Assembly (NCBI GenBank): GCA_044228685.1
Contig: JBGAUL010000005.1
Coordinates: 107,145 to 171,144, forward strand
Source: JBBATK01 sp044228685
Lineage (GTDB): Bacteria; Bacteroidota; Ignavibacteria; Kapaibacteriales; NICIL-2
DNA: 64,000 bases
Direction: 5' to 3'
Under the pieces are notes generated by a model. It ran no database searches. It was given only the letters and a program-made list of their open reading frames with translations, and had not been told where the DNA came from. Of the stretch, positions 1 through 9,260 are shown in pieces; within the stretch, counting starts at the first letter, position 1; every line of letters begins with the position of its first letter. A program made the translations under genes and the position numbers.

Positions 1-1753
1 GATGTTTAGGGTCGTCTAACAAAAGGGTTACATAATTGCCGGTTTTGCCATTGTTTTTTTGGCGATAAAAACGCGGAACAATCTGACCTGGAAGCAAAAG
101 GTCTAAGCGTCCATCATTGTCCAGATCGGCCCAAACAGCATCTTGAGTGTTCGCTATTCCGTCTAATGCAAATGCCGAAGTATGAAGCAGATACTTTTCA
201 TTATTGCAATTATGATAGACATCAGCGTAGCGGCACTCGCAAGACGTTGTAACGATGCAATCAACAAAACCGTCATTGTCAATGTCTCCGAAAACTCCGC
301 CGGAGTGCATCTCTTCGTACTCAATCCCTAGGATCAATTCCTTTGCATTTCGAATGCAAGTATTTTGGTCGGGTTTTCTGGCGCAAGCGCTTATATAAAC
401 TGGACTCAACACTTCATATCTGCCGTCCGCATCAATGTCTCTTACGTGGCAACCCCTGCCAGCACAAGAACTTTCCTGTAAACCATTCGAAGATGCCGTT
501 ATGCCTCGGAGTTCTTTAAAATGTCCTGCACCATCATTTTCAAGTTCAACTATGTCGCTGTTGTGTGAGTCGATGATGATGAGATCGTTGTCACCATCTT
601 GATCAATATCATAGAAACTAGCACCTCCGCATCCAAGCAATCGCGATGTATTTAGGCGCTGTGTAATAAATCCGTCTCTTTTGTCATTGACAAGCAATAC
701 TTGAGATGCTATCGAATCGCTTGTACCTGTTTGACCGACGAAGACATCTAAATATCCATCGTTGTTTATATCTGCTACACAAACAGATATAGGTTGCTCG
801 ATCGATTCAATTGTAAATTCAGTCGAAGTGAAGAGACCATTCGTGTTGTTCAGCAGTAACGCTGCATTCGCTGAAGAACTGTCAGAAAGTCCAATAAAAA
901 GAATGTCTTCAAACCCATCGTTGTTTGCATCAAGAAATACATGTGCTTTTGCGGTATGTGTGATATTACTTGATATTGTTTCGTCAGAAAACGACTTCCC
1001 TGCATTATTGATATAGAGACGGTTGTTGTACAGTACGTCTAGAAATCCATCACGGTTGACGTCAATACATGATAGAGATCCGTTAAGTACAGTAGTACAT
1101 AGTTCAGTCGAATTGTCAGACGGATCTCCCTGCCTGATGTGCGTGTCGAATGAGGTCGTATCGACCACGAACTCTGTAACTGATTCCTGCTCAACACTTT
1201 GTACTACTGCTCTCAGGCAGACAGGAAAATCATATGAGTACCAACTTCCAAACTTGTCAGAAATGTACTGTGTATACTGCTTTACTCCATTGACGGAACA
1301 GTAAGAAACTCCCCTAGCATCCTCCGACAGCAAAGACACATCTTTTGATAAACTATCAAAAGCAACGAAGATATCGTTATTGCTAATCGCTATCGGGCTT
1401 AATAGTGGAATCCAGATATTCTCAATTCCATCGATCGATTTTACGACGTTAATTGGCGGGCAAAGATCAACCATGTTATATGGAACAGTAGCACCTCCCT
1501 CATGTCCAAATATCCTGAGTCGGAAAGTTCCACCAGCCAAACCATAAGTTTCAACTGCAATCGTCTTTAATAGTTTAGGTGTAGCGACTGATATTTTCTG
1601 AACCATCAATTGCGATGAAGCAAAAGAGAAATAGACCCTCTGATTGGTGATAAATGTGGAGAGTGTGTCTAACTGTTCATTTGCTTTTACATATTCTGCG
1701 CAGGTTGATAGCAAAACGAGTACTAGGGTTACATAGCTCTTAAGATATTGCAT
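1..1753 (-). CDS. Secreted FG-GAP/VCBS repeat protein (3' end outside window)
   Basis: The reading frame is open from an ATG at 1753 to the window edge, about 584 codons, so the C-terminus is missing. The N-terminus (MQYLKSYVTLVLVLLSTC) looks like a signal or lipoprotein-type leader. At least seven calcium-loop-like repeats of the form D-x-[ND]-x-D-G-[FYR]-x-[DE] follow, for example DVNRDGFLDVLY, DINNDGYLDVFV and DIDNDGFVDCIV. They are typical of FG-GAP/VCBS beta-propellers of large exported proteins. An AGGA sequence about 9 bases before the ATG supports the start. The likely role is a cell-surface or secreted adhesion-like propeller; the substrate is unknown. In Bacteroidota such proteins often end in a type IX sorting domain, which cannot be checked here. 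Confidence 0.88.
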   Translation of the reverse strand, partial: MQYLKSYVTLVLVLLSTCAEYVKANEQLDTLSTFITNQRVYFSFASSQLMVQKISVATPKLLKTIAVETYGLAGGTFRLRIFGHEGGATVPYNMVDLCPPINVVKSIDGIENIWIPLLSPIAISNNDIFVAFDSLSKDVSLLSEDARGVSYCSVNGVKQYTQYISDKFGSWYSYDFPVCLRAVVQSVEQESVTEFVVDTTSFDTHIRQGDPSDNSTELCTTVLNGSLSCIDVNRDGFLDVLYNNRLYINNAGKSFSDETISSNITHTAKAHVFLDANNDGFEDILFIGLSDSSSANAALLLNNTNGLFTSTEFTIESIEQPISVCVADINNDGYLDVFVGQTGTSDSIASQVLLVNDKRDGFITQRLNTSRLLGCGGASFYDIDQDGDNDLIIIDSHNSDIVELENDGAGHFKELRGITASSNGLQESSCAGRGCHVRDIDADGRYEVLSPVYISACARKPDQNTCIRNAKELILGIEYEEMHSGGVFGDIDNDGFVDCIVTTSCECRYADVYHNCNNEKYLLHTSAFALDGIANTQDAVWADLDNDGRLDLLLPGQIVPRFYRQKNNGKTGNYVTLLLDDPKH

Positions 1754-2367
1754 TGGTAGATCCTGCGTTTGAGTGGATTTAGAATACTGGTATTGCAATA
1801 ATTGATGTCAGCCGCCCGCAATTTATTCTAATGATATATTTATCGTTATGGTAAACCGTAATGTGAATGCGCTGTATGGTGATATTTACTAAATTTGTAA
1901 TCGTTATATTATATGCAAACGCCAAGTCACGTGAATAGATATTAGGCGTTTTTTAATACTAAGTATACTATGAGCAATAATCTTTTCTTCTATACTTATC
2001 ATTCTGATAACCTCTTAACATCCACCGAGAGGGATATTTACTGAATAAGCCAGATAAATGTTCAATTGACAGTCTATGATTTTATCTTTGCGACCATGTA
2101 AGAATCTATCTAAAATTCTTCAGCTGCCTTCAAAACATTATCATTCGACTGTCATAGAGATTAATCAGTTCGCAAGTCATAAGCACTTGATTGCGATTCT
2201 TGACTAATCCTCGTTAGCGAGCCTCTCGGAGTGGAAAACGTTTTACACGGAGCCAGAATTGCACTCAACCCCTACATGAACTCTTGTCGCAGAGATACTT
2301 TGCTTCAAGTGACCTTAATTGATTTTCGACCCGAGACTGGCTTTCTGCATTGTTGTTTGCAATAATA
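1754..2367. other. Intergenic gap, no gene recognised
   Basis: About 610 AT-rich bases lie between two minus-strand genes. I see no convincing coding frame, RNA gene or strong terminator. The promoter of the FG-GAP gene is presumably near 1760-1860, where TAnnTT-like boxes occur on the minus strand, but none is distinctive. Confidence 0.5.
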
Positions 2368-4320
2368 TTACTTCAATCGTATTAAAAACGTACTCAAATT
2401 CTCGTTGTGAGCAAGTCCTAACTTTCTACGTAAATGCGTTCTGTGATTTTCAATGGAACGAGGCGAGACACCAAGTATGTCCGCAATCTTCTTCGTATCA
2501 GTAACTTGAGCCAGTGATATAGCGACTTTCAGTTCTGTTGTTGTCAGGTTTGGCGCTATGGTTCTGATTTTACGGACAAAGCTCTCATTTGCTTGTTGAA
2601 GCACGGCGTCAAGCTTGGTTGCCTTTCCGCTCGCCTGTTTGATTGTCTTGATTTTAGCGACTATGGTTTCGGCTGCTTTTTTTGCTTCTATGGAGTTGGG
2701 AAAGCTTAGCGTTTTAATGTCATCTTCAATTTCATTAAGTAATTCTCGTCTCTTTTGTTCCGCAAGAACAATTCCGTTAACATCTCGGGACTGTTCACTA
2801 AGCTTATTCTTCAAATCCTCTGCTTCCTTAACTGATTTGGCCAACCTGAACTCGTATCTATCGAGCTTGTTAAGTATAGCGAGGTCAGCCATTCTTCGTT
2901 CAAACTCTTCTGTGTAAATCTGTTCGGACATGGAGTGGAATTCTTCTGAGTGCATGAGCGCCATGTTGGAGTCACCAACCAGCTTGTAGTACCCGCACAA
3001 TTCACGATGCACAAGCCGGAGTTCTTTTCGATTTTCTCGTTCCTTTGCAATGATGAGAGCTAGTTGGAGTAACTCCTTTGCCTTCTGCGTGTCGCTTTCC
3101 ATGAGGCATCTGCCTTGGATCCGGTAGCAACTCGTGGCTACGTCGCCTAGATTTAACATCTTGGCCAATTCCAAGGCTCGATCGCAAATAGAAAGACAAA
3201 GAGGATAGTTACCAGCATCAGCGTATAATTCAGCCATGTTAGCGCAAATGGCGGCTTCTTCTCTAAGCATGTTCAACTCTTGACACATCTTCAGAGATTC
3301 TTCGAAGTAGGCCTCTGATTCACTTTTAAGGCCAATTTTAAATGTCGACTCTGCCAAGTTAGATAACACGACAGCCGTTGTGGAACTCTTGAGCTTGTCG
3401 ATTCCGAAGATATCAATTGCTTCTTGAAAGTATTGAATGGCTACTCGATAGTTCTTTTTTGCGTTAAGTACACATCCTAGCTGATTCGACACCGATGCAA
3501 CGATATCTAATATGCCATTCCTAGAGGCAATACCATGTGCCTGCGTATATAAGGAAATGGCCAATTCCTGGTCGCCCAAATCAAGCACGGTGTTGCCATG
3601 ATTTAGCGCCAAGCAAGCAACAATACGTGTGACGTCCACAGATTTTTCACGAATTTCTTCAACGTAGAGAAACTCGTTTCTTAGGAAGTACTTCTCGTCT
3701 CTTACTTCGGCGGTTTTGACGATTTGAGAACCAATATCTGCATAGTGAAGTGACAGTTCCTTACTCGAAATGTTATTTGCTACAGTAGTACCATTGACAC
3801 AGATCTGGAGCGTTTTCGCCGGTGCATTACCTTGCAGTGATATAGAATAAGCTCTTTCAAGCAGGTCAAGGCTTTTCCAAGGATCATGACCTATACAATA
3901 GGACGCCAGGGCATAATCATTAAGAATGTTGGCCAGAAAACTGGCGTACTGTGGTAGATCAGAGCTGTTCTGAATGCATAACTCGAATTGTGAACATGCA
4001 GAACTCCAATCCCCTTGAATTGCACAGTCATTTGCAATTCGGGCATTTACGCGCAGAAACCACACCTTATTACCACTGTCTTTGAAGATTCTTGAAGCCA
4101 ACTCAAGTGCGATTCGGCTTGCCTCATGAAATCCTTCTGAAAAAAGAACTCTTGAGTGCAAATAATGATAGTAACCACTTAACTCAGTATCTCGCGCGTA
4201 GCCATGCTCAACCAAAAGGCGACTTAGCTCGGTGTAATTCTCGACATCGAGAAACTGGAGTGCAGCATCGACCCAATCGGCTTTCGAGACTGTCATTTTT
4301 GGTTCTTTATCAGTAAACAT
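2368..4320 (-). CDS. TPR protein with C-terminal LuxR-type HTH
   Basis: This 650-residue cytoplasmic protein is most likely a transcription regulator. Roughly residues 20-480 are helical tetratricopeptide-like repeats. A charged coiled-coil-like stretch follows (about 490-585). The last 60 residues form a GerE/LuxR helix-turn-helix (LTTTELKVAISLAQ, then KIADILGVSPRSIENHRTHL). There is no receiver, sensor or transmembrane segment, so activity is probably set by protein or ligand binding to the TPR superhelix. This architecture is common in Bacteroidota and relatives. The next in-frame Met (MTVSK, 24 bases downstream) is an alternative start. It is one candidate for the regulator of the repeated promoter module in this window, but no evidence links them. 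Confidence 0.88.
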   Translation of the reverse strand: MFTDKEPKMTVSKADWVDAALQFLDVENYTELSRLLVEHGYARDTELSGYYHYLHSRVLFSEGFHEASRIALELASRIFKDSGNKVWFLRVNARIANDCAIQGDWSSACSQFELCIQNSSDLPQYASFLANILNDYALASYCIGHDPWKSLDLLERAYSISLQGNAPAKTLQICVNGTTVANNISSKELSLHYADIGSQIVKTAEVRDEKYFLRNEFLYVEEIREKSVDVTRIVACLALNHGNTVLDLGDQELAISLYTQAHGIASRNGILDIVASVSNQLGCVLNAKKNYRVAIQYFQEAIDIFGIDKLKSSTTAVVLSNLAESTFKIGLKSESEAYFEESLKMCQELNMLREEAAICANMAELYADAGNYPLCLSICDRALELAKMLNLGDVATSCYRIQGRCLMESDTQKAKELLQLALIIAKERENRKELRLVHRELCGYYKLVGDSNMALMHSEEFHSMSEQIYTEEFERRMADLAILNKLDRYEFRLAKSVKEAEDLKNKLSEQSRDVNGIVLAEQKRRELLNEIEDDIKTLSFPNSIEAKKAAETIVAKIKTIKQASGKATKLDAVLQQANESFVRKIRTIAPNLTTTELKVAISLAQVTDTKKIADILGVSPRSIENHRTHLRRKLGLAHNENLSTFLIRLK

Positions 4321-4379
4321 GACGTGAGCCTATCCTAGCGAAATCTTTTACTACAAATGATCTACATCAATTAGAAAAA

Positions 4380-4646
4380 CTAGACTTTCTGTAAATTCAG
4401 CTCGATAAAGGTTGTACCGGTAGATTCTGGTGTAAACGTTTTCGAATCACTATAGCTTTCTCCGCCCGTCTGATACGATGCGCTAATAACATACGTGCCT
4501 GTGCCAGGCACCGATAAATCAACGATTCCAAAGGAATTCGTGGTGCCTGAGGAAACAGTCAAGCCTGCAATATCCTTAATGGACACCGACGAACCAGCAA
4601 CGACATTGCCGGATATTCTGACAATTGCTTCGACATTGATTGACAT
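4380..4646 (-). CDS. Small Ig-like/carboxypeptidase-regulatory-like fold protein
   Basis: This 88-residue protein has an all-beta pattern: VRISGNVVAGSSVSIKDIAG, then GIVDLSVPGTGTYVISASYQ. It reads like a single stand-alone carboxypeptidase-regulatory or Big-1 type beta-sandwich. No signal peptide is visible. Its function is unknown; similar lone domains act as decoration or adaptor modules. It lies downstream, on the same strand, of a copy of the repeated promoter module at 4861-4908, which would give a leader of about 210 bases. The ATG start is the only one near the N-terminus. Confidence 0.6.
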   Translation of the reverse strand: MSINVEAIVRISGNVVAGSSVSIKDIAGLTVSSGTTNSFGIVDLSVPGTGTYVISASYQTGGESYSDSKTFTPESTGTTFIELNLQKV

Positions 4647-4860
4647 AAACGTTTCAAGTAAAGGGATGAAAACTATATGTACGATGGTTTACCATTTACC
4701 AAGTGGTACCAGCACGCAAATCAGTTAGTAACGAACTGCATGCGTTGCGTTTTTTCATAAGGATCGCCAAACACCATTGATCTGTCAATATTGACGAACC
4801 AAAAGACTTACTAAAAGCTAAACTCACGTGATGGGTGCCCTCTTTTGCCAATCACTGGGA

Positions 4861-4908
4861 GCAACATACTCTATTTTTATTTTAACATTACTACACGATT
4901 TCTACACG
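4861..4908 (-). promoter_or_regulatory. Repeated promoter module, copy A
   Basis: On the minus strand two CGTGTAG repeats lie on an 11-bp period (4902-4908 and 4891-4897). Exactly 20 bp after the following two bases comes TATGTTGC (4868-4861), a variant of the TAnnTTcG box. It points at the small gene starting at 4646. Six other copies in the window share the same geometry. Confidence 0.6.
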
Positions 4909-5299
4909 AAACCCTCGGTAACAGAACTATTTTTCCACACTATTGGCGTTGCGCATATATGTTGTCTGATCATTAAGCCTTAAATGGCTCTAACCCCGGA
5001 CGAGGTAGTCCTCAGTTTTTGTCTAAGTCGACAATAAGAATACATCGGACTTAGCGGCAATACAGCCCTATGTGGTCTTAGAATCCTCCAAATCCTGCAG
5101 GCCTTTCCTAGCATTTTCACTTGTACTGATACTGCTCATGTAGGTTACAGTTAAAAAGCTGTCTGTTACAACCGAAGACGCATTTGTTTGAAAGCTCTCA
5201 CCAAATTTTATGACCCGTGCCTAGGTATATCGTCTGCTCAATACCTCCGATACAAGGGTGTTAGAGAAATAGACATTCATCCTGTTACCAACTCGCTAA
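4909..5299. other. Intergenic spacer between divergent promoter modules
   Basis: About 390 bases separate copy A (reading left) from copy E (reading right). No coding frame or structured element stands out. Confidence 0.4.
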
Positions 5300-5347
5300 C
5301 GTGTAGAAATCGTGTATAAACTACCTTACTTACTGCAAGTATTTTTG
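5300..5347 (+). promoter_or_regulatory. Repeated promoter module, copy E
   Basis: CGTGTAG at 5300 and CGTGTAT at 5311 form the 11-bp-period direct repeat. After two bases and a 20-bp spacer comes TATTTTTG at 5340-5347, a perfect match to the Bacteroidota TAnnTTTG box. It reads toward the dipeptidase gene at 5753 across about 400 bases with no obvious + strand gene, so a long leader or a small RNA is possible. Confidence 0.6.
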
Positions 5348-5503
5348 CGAAGGGATATTAAGAACATGAAATCCGATAATTGCTGTTGAGGGGACATCAA
5401 CTACTAGGTTTTTATGCTCGCATAGTAAAAGCGCACGTTCTTTTGGGGTTGCGTTCTTTGGGATGATTCCATCATTCAGTGTGATAATTACGACTGGCAT
5501 CAT
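5330..5503 (-). CDS. Possible 57-residue protein (tentative)
   Basis: A minus-strand frame beginning with tandem ATG codons encodes MMPVVIITLNDGIIPKNATP and continues for 37 more residues with ordinary amino-acid composition, ending in FHVLNIPSQKYLQ. I do not recognise it. There is no good ribosome-binding site, and its 3' end overlaps promoter module E on the other strand. It may therefore be a remnant or a chance frame. Confidence 0.28.
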   Translation of the reverse strand: MMPVVIITLNDGIIPKNATPKERALLLCEHKNLVVDVPSTAIIGFHVLNIPSQKYLQ

Positions 5504-5752
5504 CTTGATCAGCGGTCCGCTGCTCAGAGCACATCATTGGACAAGTATCTCACTGCATAAAGTGAAGGAATGAGTCGTCGTCGTGGTCAGATGTTTCTTT
5601 TAGAAGGCAAATACACTTAAAGTGTTAGATAGGCTCCTAAGAGTTAACGAATGCCACCGAATCAAAGCGAACCCGGGCACTTCATAGAACTATATTCAGA
5701 TGCTATTGAATCAACTCGAATTGAGTATCACTTCTCTGTCCAATAAAATCGC

Positions 5753-6991
5753 ATGCTAATTGACGTTCACGCGCACCCATCGCTCAAAAGTTGGGTTTTT
5801 GATCATGATTTGACCCACGACAATCCGAATCCGGCTCGTGACCTTAATACTCTCGACGCGCAGGTTGACCTTCCCGGCATGATGGCTGGAGGTGTAACCG
5901 CAATGGTGGCAGCCCACTATTTAATTGAGAAACGTTTTTTCGACCGATGGAGCGCACCATTACGCCTTGCCGCAGGTGTTCAACAGTTTATCCATCACCG
6001 TAAAGTAGTAGAGGATCCATCCATTAAAGGAAAACCTTTCACTCAACTCCTCGATATCATCCAGTTCTTTCAGAAACAAATAGATATTGCTGCTAAGAAA
6101 GGCTTCAGAACTGCCGTAGCGAAGAGTTACTTCGAGCTCAACTTAATGCTTTCACAAGGAAAGACTGTTTTCCTGAACAGCGTTGAAGGATCTAATTGCT
6201 TCAACACCCTGACGACGGAACACGAACTCACCGAAGCTATCCGCAAGCTTTTTGAGTTAGGTGTATGCCAGTTTACCATTGCGCACTTGGAGAACAGCGA
6301 CATTGTACCCAGCGCACAGGGAATTCCGCCCGGTACTAAGAAGACTTTAGGATACAAAGACTGGAAACCCAACCCAAACGCAAAACTGGGTCCAATGGGT
6401 ATTCAGGCAGTGACGCTTATGCTCGACTTGGGAATCGTGATTGACCTTCAGCATTGCACACCGGCAACAAGGGCACAGATCTTCGAACTTAACTCAAAGC
6501 GTGAAACACCTCGACCAATTGTTATGTCTCATACCGGTTTACGTTCAATTGCCGCCAGTGGAGAAATGGGCCGTAAAAACGGTACCACGAACATCTATCA
6601 AGTGGACCTTGACAACCTACCAAGTGATGACGAAGTGAAGTCAATCATTACTTCTCGAGGTACAATTGGATTGATTTGGGCAAACTATTGGATTAATGGC
6701 ACCGAAGAGGATGATCCTTTTCGAATCGATAACGGAATACCGGACATTATTCGAACCATGAAGCGAATAGCAGCATTAGAACGCGAAGTCAATCCTTCAT
6801 TCGATTGTGATCATATCTCTATTGGCAGTGATCAGGATGGGTTTACTCAACGACCGGACGATCTGTACTCACCTCGATGTACAAACGACCTTATTAGCGC
6901 TATGGAAGCTGCTGGTTTCACTTCAAAACAAATTGAGAAGATTAGCTGGCGCAATTACATGCGAGTGCTAGAGCTGGGTTGGGGAAAGTAG
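5753..6991 (+). CDS. Membrane-dipeptidase (M19)-like metalloenzyme
   Basis: This 412-residue amidohydrolase-fold protein is related to renal/membrane dipeptidase (peptidase family M19). That family hydrolyses dipeptides, including ones with a D-residue, using a binuclear zinc centre. Visible metal-site motifs are HAHP at residues 5-8, the bridging Glu in NSVEG (about 145), His in LQHCTP (about 228), SHTG (about 265) and the Asp in IGSDQDG (about 360). No signal peptide is seen, so it is probably cytoplasmic. It starts a same-strand run with a transglutaminase/HetC-like protein (30-base gap) and a lysozyme, suggesting peptide or peptidoglycan turnover. The exact substrate is unknown. Confidence 0.8.
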   Translation: MLIDVHAHPSLKSWVFDHDLTHDNPNPARDLNTLDAQVDLPGMMAGGVTAMVAAHYLIEKRFFDRWSAPLRLAAGVQQFIHHRKVVEDPSIKGKPFTQLLDIIQFFQKQIDIAAKKGFRTAVAKSYFELNLMLSQGKTVFLNSVEGSNCFNTLTTEHELTEAIRKLFELGVCQFTIAHLENSDIVPSAQGIPPGTKKTLGYKDWKPNPNAKLGPMGIQAVTLMLDLGIVIDLQHCTPATRAQIFELNSKRETPRPIVMSHTGLRSIAASGEMGRKNGTTNIYQVDLDNLPSDDEVKSIITSRGTIGLIWANYWINGTEEDDPFRIDNGIPDIIRTMKRIAALEREVNPSFDCDHISIGSDQDGFTQRPDDLYSPRCTNDLISAMEAAGFTSKQIEKISWRNYMRVLELGWGK

Positions 6992-7021
6992 AATCTATGT
7001 ATCAACCAAAGGGACTCTAAT

Positions 7022-8575
7022 ATGTGTTTCGTAAAATCTTCGTTCAATTTCTCCAAGGACATCAACTGGGAAGGAGACAAAATTGTTTTCGATACGTCGA
7101 TTCCTGCTATGCGCCCAATTCCGGACAAACATCGCACTAAACGCTACCCAATCGACATTCGTGAATTTCTGACTTCCGAGCGCAACTCCGTAATGAGCAG
7201 TGTGTTAAGTGAGATTGCCGACTCAATTCCTAAAGACTCCAGATATCGCTTTTTCGAAAGAAAAAGAGGTTACTTTGACTACAGGGCCTATAAAATTCTT
7301 GAATATGTGTGTGATAATGTACGCTATGTGTCTAGAAGCTCTAGGAATTTTGATTCTTGGCTGTTTCCTGACGAAACGGTTGCACAACGCAGCGGTGATT
7401 GTGAGGACATATCGTTTCTAATTGCAAGTCTCCTTATCGCCTCTGGAATAAGTCCTTACATGGTAAGAGTAGCTCTGGGACACGTGCTGGAAAAAGCAGC
7501 CGGCACTAATGAGACTACCTCGATACATCAACACGCATGGGTGATGTATCGCTCGGAGAGTGGACAGTGGCTGTTGTTTGATCCACTGGCAACGAACACT
7601 TCTTGGACAGCGAGTAAAAGTGGGAAAGCTGGAAAAAGAGTTCCCAAAAGAACAAGCTCTCACTCTTTCGAGTATAGGCCGGCATACGTCTTTAACAGTG
7701 ACCATCTATGGCGGATGGAACAACCAAAAACAAATACAGACTCCTTCACGAAATACGTTCACTCAAATTACAAGCGGGGAAAGAAATTCTGGAAGTCATT
7801 TAATCCAAAATTTGGTGCTGGAACACACGCTAGCATATTTATGAGTGCGTTGTACGACACGGGTCTCTTCTCGCAGGCCGAAATCTTCTTAATCAATGCT
7901 GCGAGCTTGGCTATTGATGCAGATGTTTTTTCATATCATCCGTACGATCACTTTGACAATGGTTATATCAGCGAAGGATGGCAAAGAGTGAATGAAAGAC
8001 TCGCCACAGGCAGTCTCGTTGACTTTGCCCATGCGGTACACGCTGTTGCAGATTTCTACGCTCATTCTAGCTATGGTCACTTCTACCTAAACAAGAAAAT
8101 TCCCATTTATCAGGGCGGACTCGATCTACCAAACAAACAAGCAGTACTGGACAGTGTCTACATGACAAGCGCCATAGGCGCTAATCTCGATTCATTGAAT
8201 TTGGACAACTTCAGTTCGAATGACTCTAACGCGCCGAGTAGAAGAACAACACAAATGAAGTCGTTCTGGAGGGATCATGAGATTGTCTCTGGGCGCTACG
8301 CACAGCCCGGAGATAGTCAAGAGGGTTTTCTAAGTCCTGGGTACTTAACTCATTACCCGCGTCAGCTAAAGACTGCCTCTGAGTTAAGCAAAAGAAAATG
8401 GCTTCCACACCACAATGAAATCGCAGTAGATGGCGATACGATTTCACCTGACCATAAGCTATACTCTGAGACGACGTACAAGAGGCAATACGATGCCCGA
8501 GTCGATGCAGCTAAGCGTCACACAATGGAATTAGGAAAGAAGTGGAAGGCTGCTCATCCTGAAAGCGGACTATAA
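7022..8575 (+). CDS. Transglutaminase-like + HetC/Zn-phospholipase-like fusion
   Basis: This 517-residue two-part protein has an N-terminal transglutaminase-like cysteine-protease fold with a full triad: Cys in RSGDCEDIS (about 127), His in HQHAWVMY (about 171) and Asp in LLFDPLA (about 187). From about 270 to 360 it has a HetC/zinc-dependent phospholipase-C-like segment with HFDNGYISEGW and HAVHAVADFYAHSS, whose spaced His/Asp residues resemble the metal ligands of that fold. There is no signal peptide. The gap to the dipeptidase is only 30 bases, so co-transcription is likely. Fusion of a papain-like hydrolase to a HetC-like lipase is unusual and suggests an effector or envelope-remodelling enzyme. 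Function is inferred from motifs only. Confidence 0.7.
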   Translation: MCFVKSSFNFSKDINWEGDKIVFDTSIPAMRPIPDKHRTKRYPIDIREFLTSERNSVMSSVLSEIADSIPKDSRYRFFERKRGYFDYRAYKILEYVCDNVRYVSRSSRNFDSWLFPDETVAQRSGDCEDISFLIASLLIASGISPYMVRVALGHVLEKAAGTNETTSIHQHAWVMYRSESGQWLLFDPLATNTSWTASKSGKAGKRVPKRTSSHSFEYRPAYVFNSDHLWRMEQPKTNTDSFTKYVHSNYKRGKKFWKSFNPKFGAGTHASIFMSALYDTGLFSQAEIFLINAASLAIDADVFSYHPYDHFDNGYISEGWQRVNERLATGSLVDFAHAVHAVADFYAHSSYGHFYLNKKIPIYQGGLDLPNKQAVLDSVYMTSAIGANLDSLNLDNFSSNDSNAPSRRTTQMKSFWRDHEIVSGRYAQPGDSQEGFLSPGYLTHYPRQLKTASELSKRKWLPHHNEIAVDGDTISPDHKLYSETTYKRQYDARVDAAKRHTMELGKKWKAAHPESGL

Positions 8576-8675
8576 CTAAAAACAACATAAGAACAGCATG
8601 ATTCGGGCATTCAAAAGTCTTTTGATTGCTCATCAATAAAATGCGTAAACGAGCAATCAATTTGGGTCTGTTTAT

Positions 8676-9188
8676 ATGGCTATTCGAGAAGTCAATGATG
8701 CTGGACTTGCACTCATTAAGGAATTCGAGGGAATTCGCGATGGAAACCGAACTACTCCTAACATTGATCCCTACATGGATCCAGTCGAAATTTGGACCAT
8801 TGGTTGGGGGCATGCAATACGAAGTGGTGGGCGATTTCTTCGCGGAGAAGCTGACAGGTCACTGTGTCACGCCTTGTATCCCGACGGTTTGTCACGAGAA
8901 CAATGCGAACAGTTATTGCGAGCCGACTTGCTTGGGTTCTGCCGCGACGTGAGTGCGGCGCTTACCGTGCCGACCACAGATAGTCAATTTGCTGCGCTGG
9001 TGAGCTTCTCATATAACCTTGGAGTAGGTGCGCTTAAATCATCGACACTGCTTAAGTACCACAACCGGTCTAAGTTTTTAGAAGCCTCAGAGTTTTTCGA
9101 GCGGTGGAACAAAGCTGGCGGGAAGGTACTTCCAGGGCTAACTCGACGCAGGCTGGCAGAGAAAAAGCTGTATCTCGGTGGATCGTAA
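8676..9188 (+). CDS. Phage-type lysozyme (GH24 muramidase)
   Basis: At 170 residues this has the normal length for a T4/P21-type endolysin. The motifs are AGLALIKEFEG, with the catalytic Glu at 18, then WTIGWGHA, which carries the usual active-site Thr/Gly strand, and FAALVSFSYNLGVGALKSST, the conserved helix of the family. It cleaves the MurNAc-GlcNAc bond of peptidoglycan. No signal peptide is visible, so release would need a holin-like or SAR-like route or cell lysis. The flanking + strand genes are not phage structural genes, so this is either a domesticated endolysin or part of an envelope-targeting set with the neighbouring dipeptidase, HetC-like and patatin genes. Confidence 0.88.
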   Translation: MAIREVNDAGLALIKEFEGIRDGNRTTPNIDPYMDPVEIWTIGWGHAIRSGGRFLRGEADRSLCHALYPDGLSREQCEQLLRADLLGFCRDVSAALTVPTTDSQFAALVSFSYNLGVGALKSSTLLKYHNRSKFLEASEFFERWNKAGGKVLPGLTRRRLAEKKLYLGGS

Positions 9189-9260
9189 AGTCTAGCCAAC
9201 ACTCGTCACATGAAACCTTCTCATTGACAGTTAAATCAGTATCAACAATTCTACTTGAGT

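Noticed and set aside
2368..4320. Assigning the TPR-LuxR protein as activator of the repeated promoter module
   Set aside because: Proximity to two module copies is the only hint; the binding site of this protein type is unknown to me.
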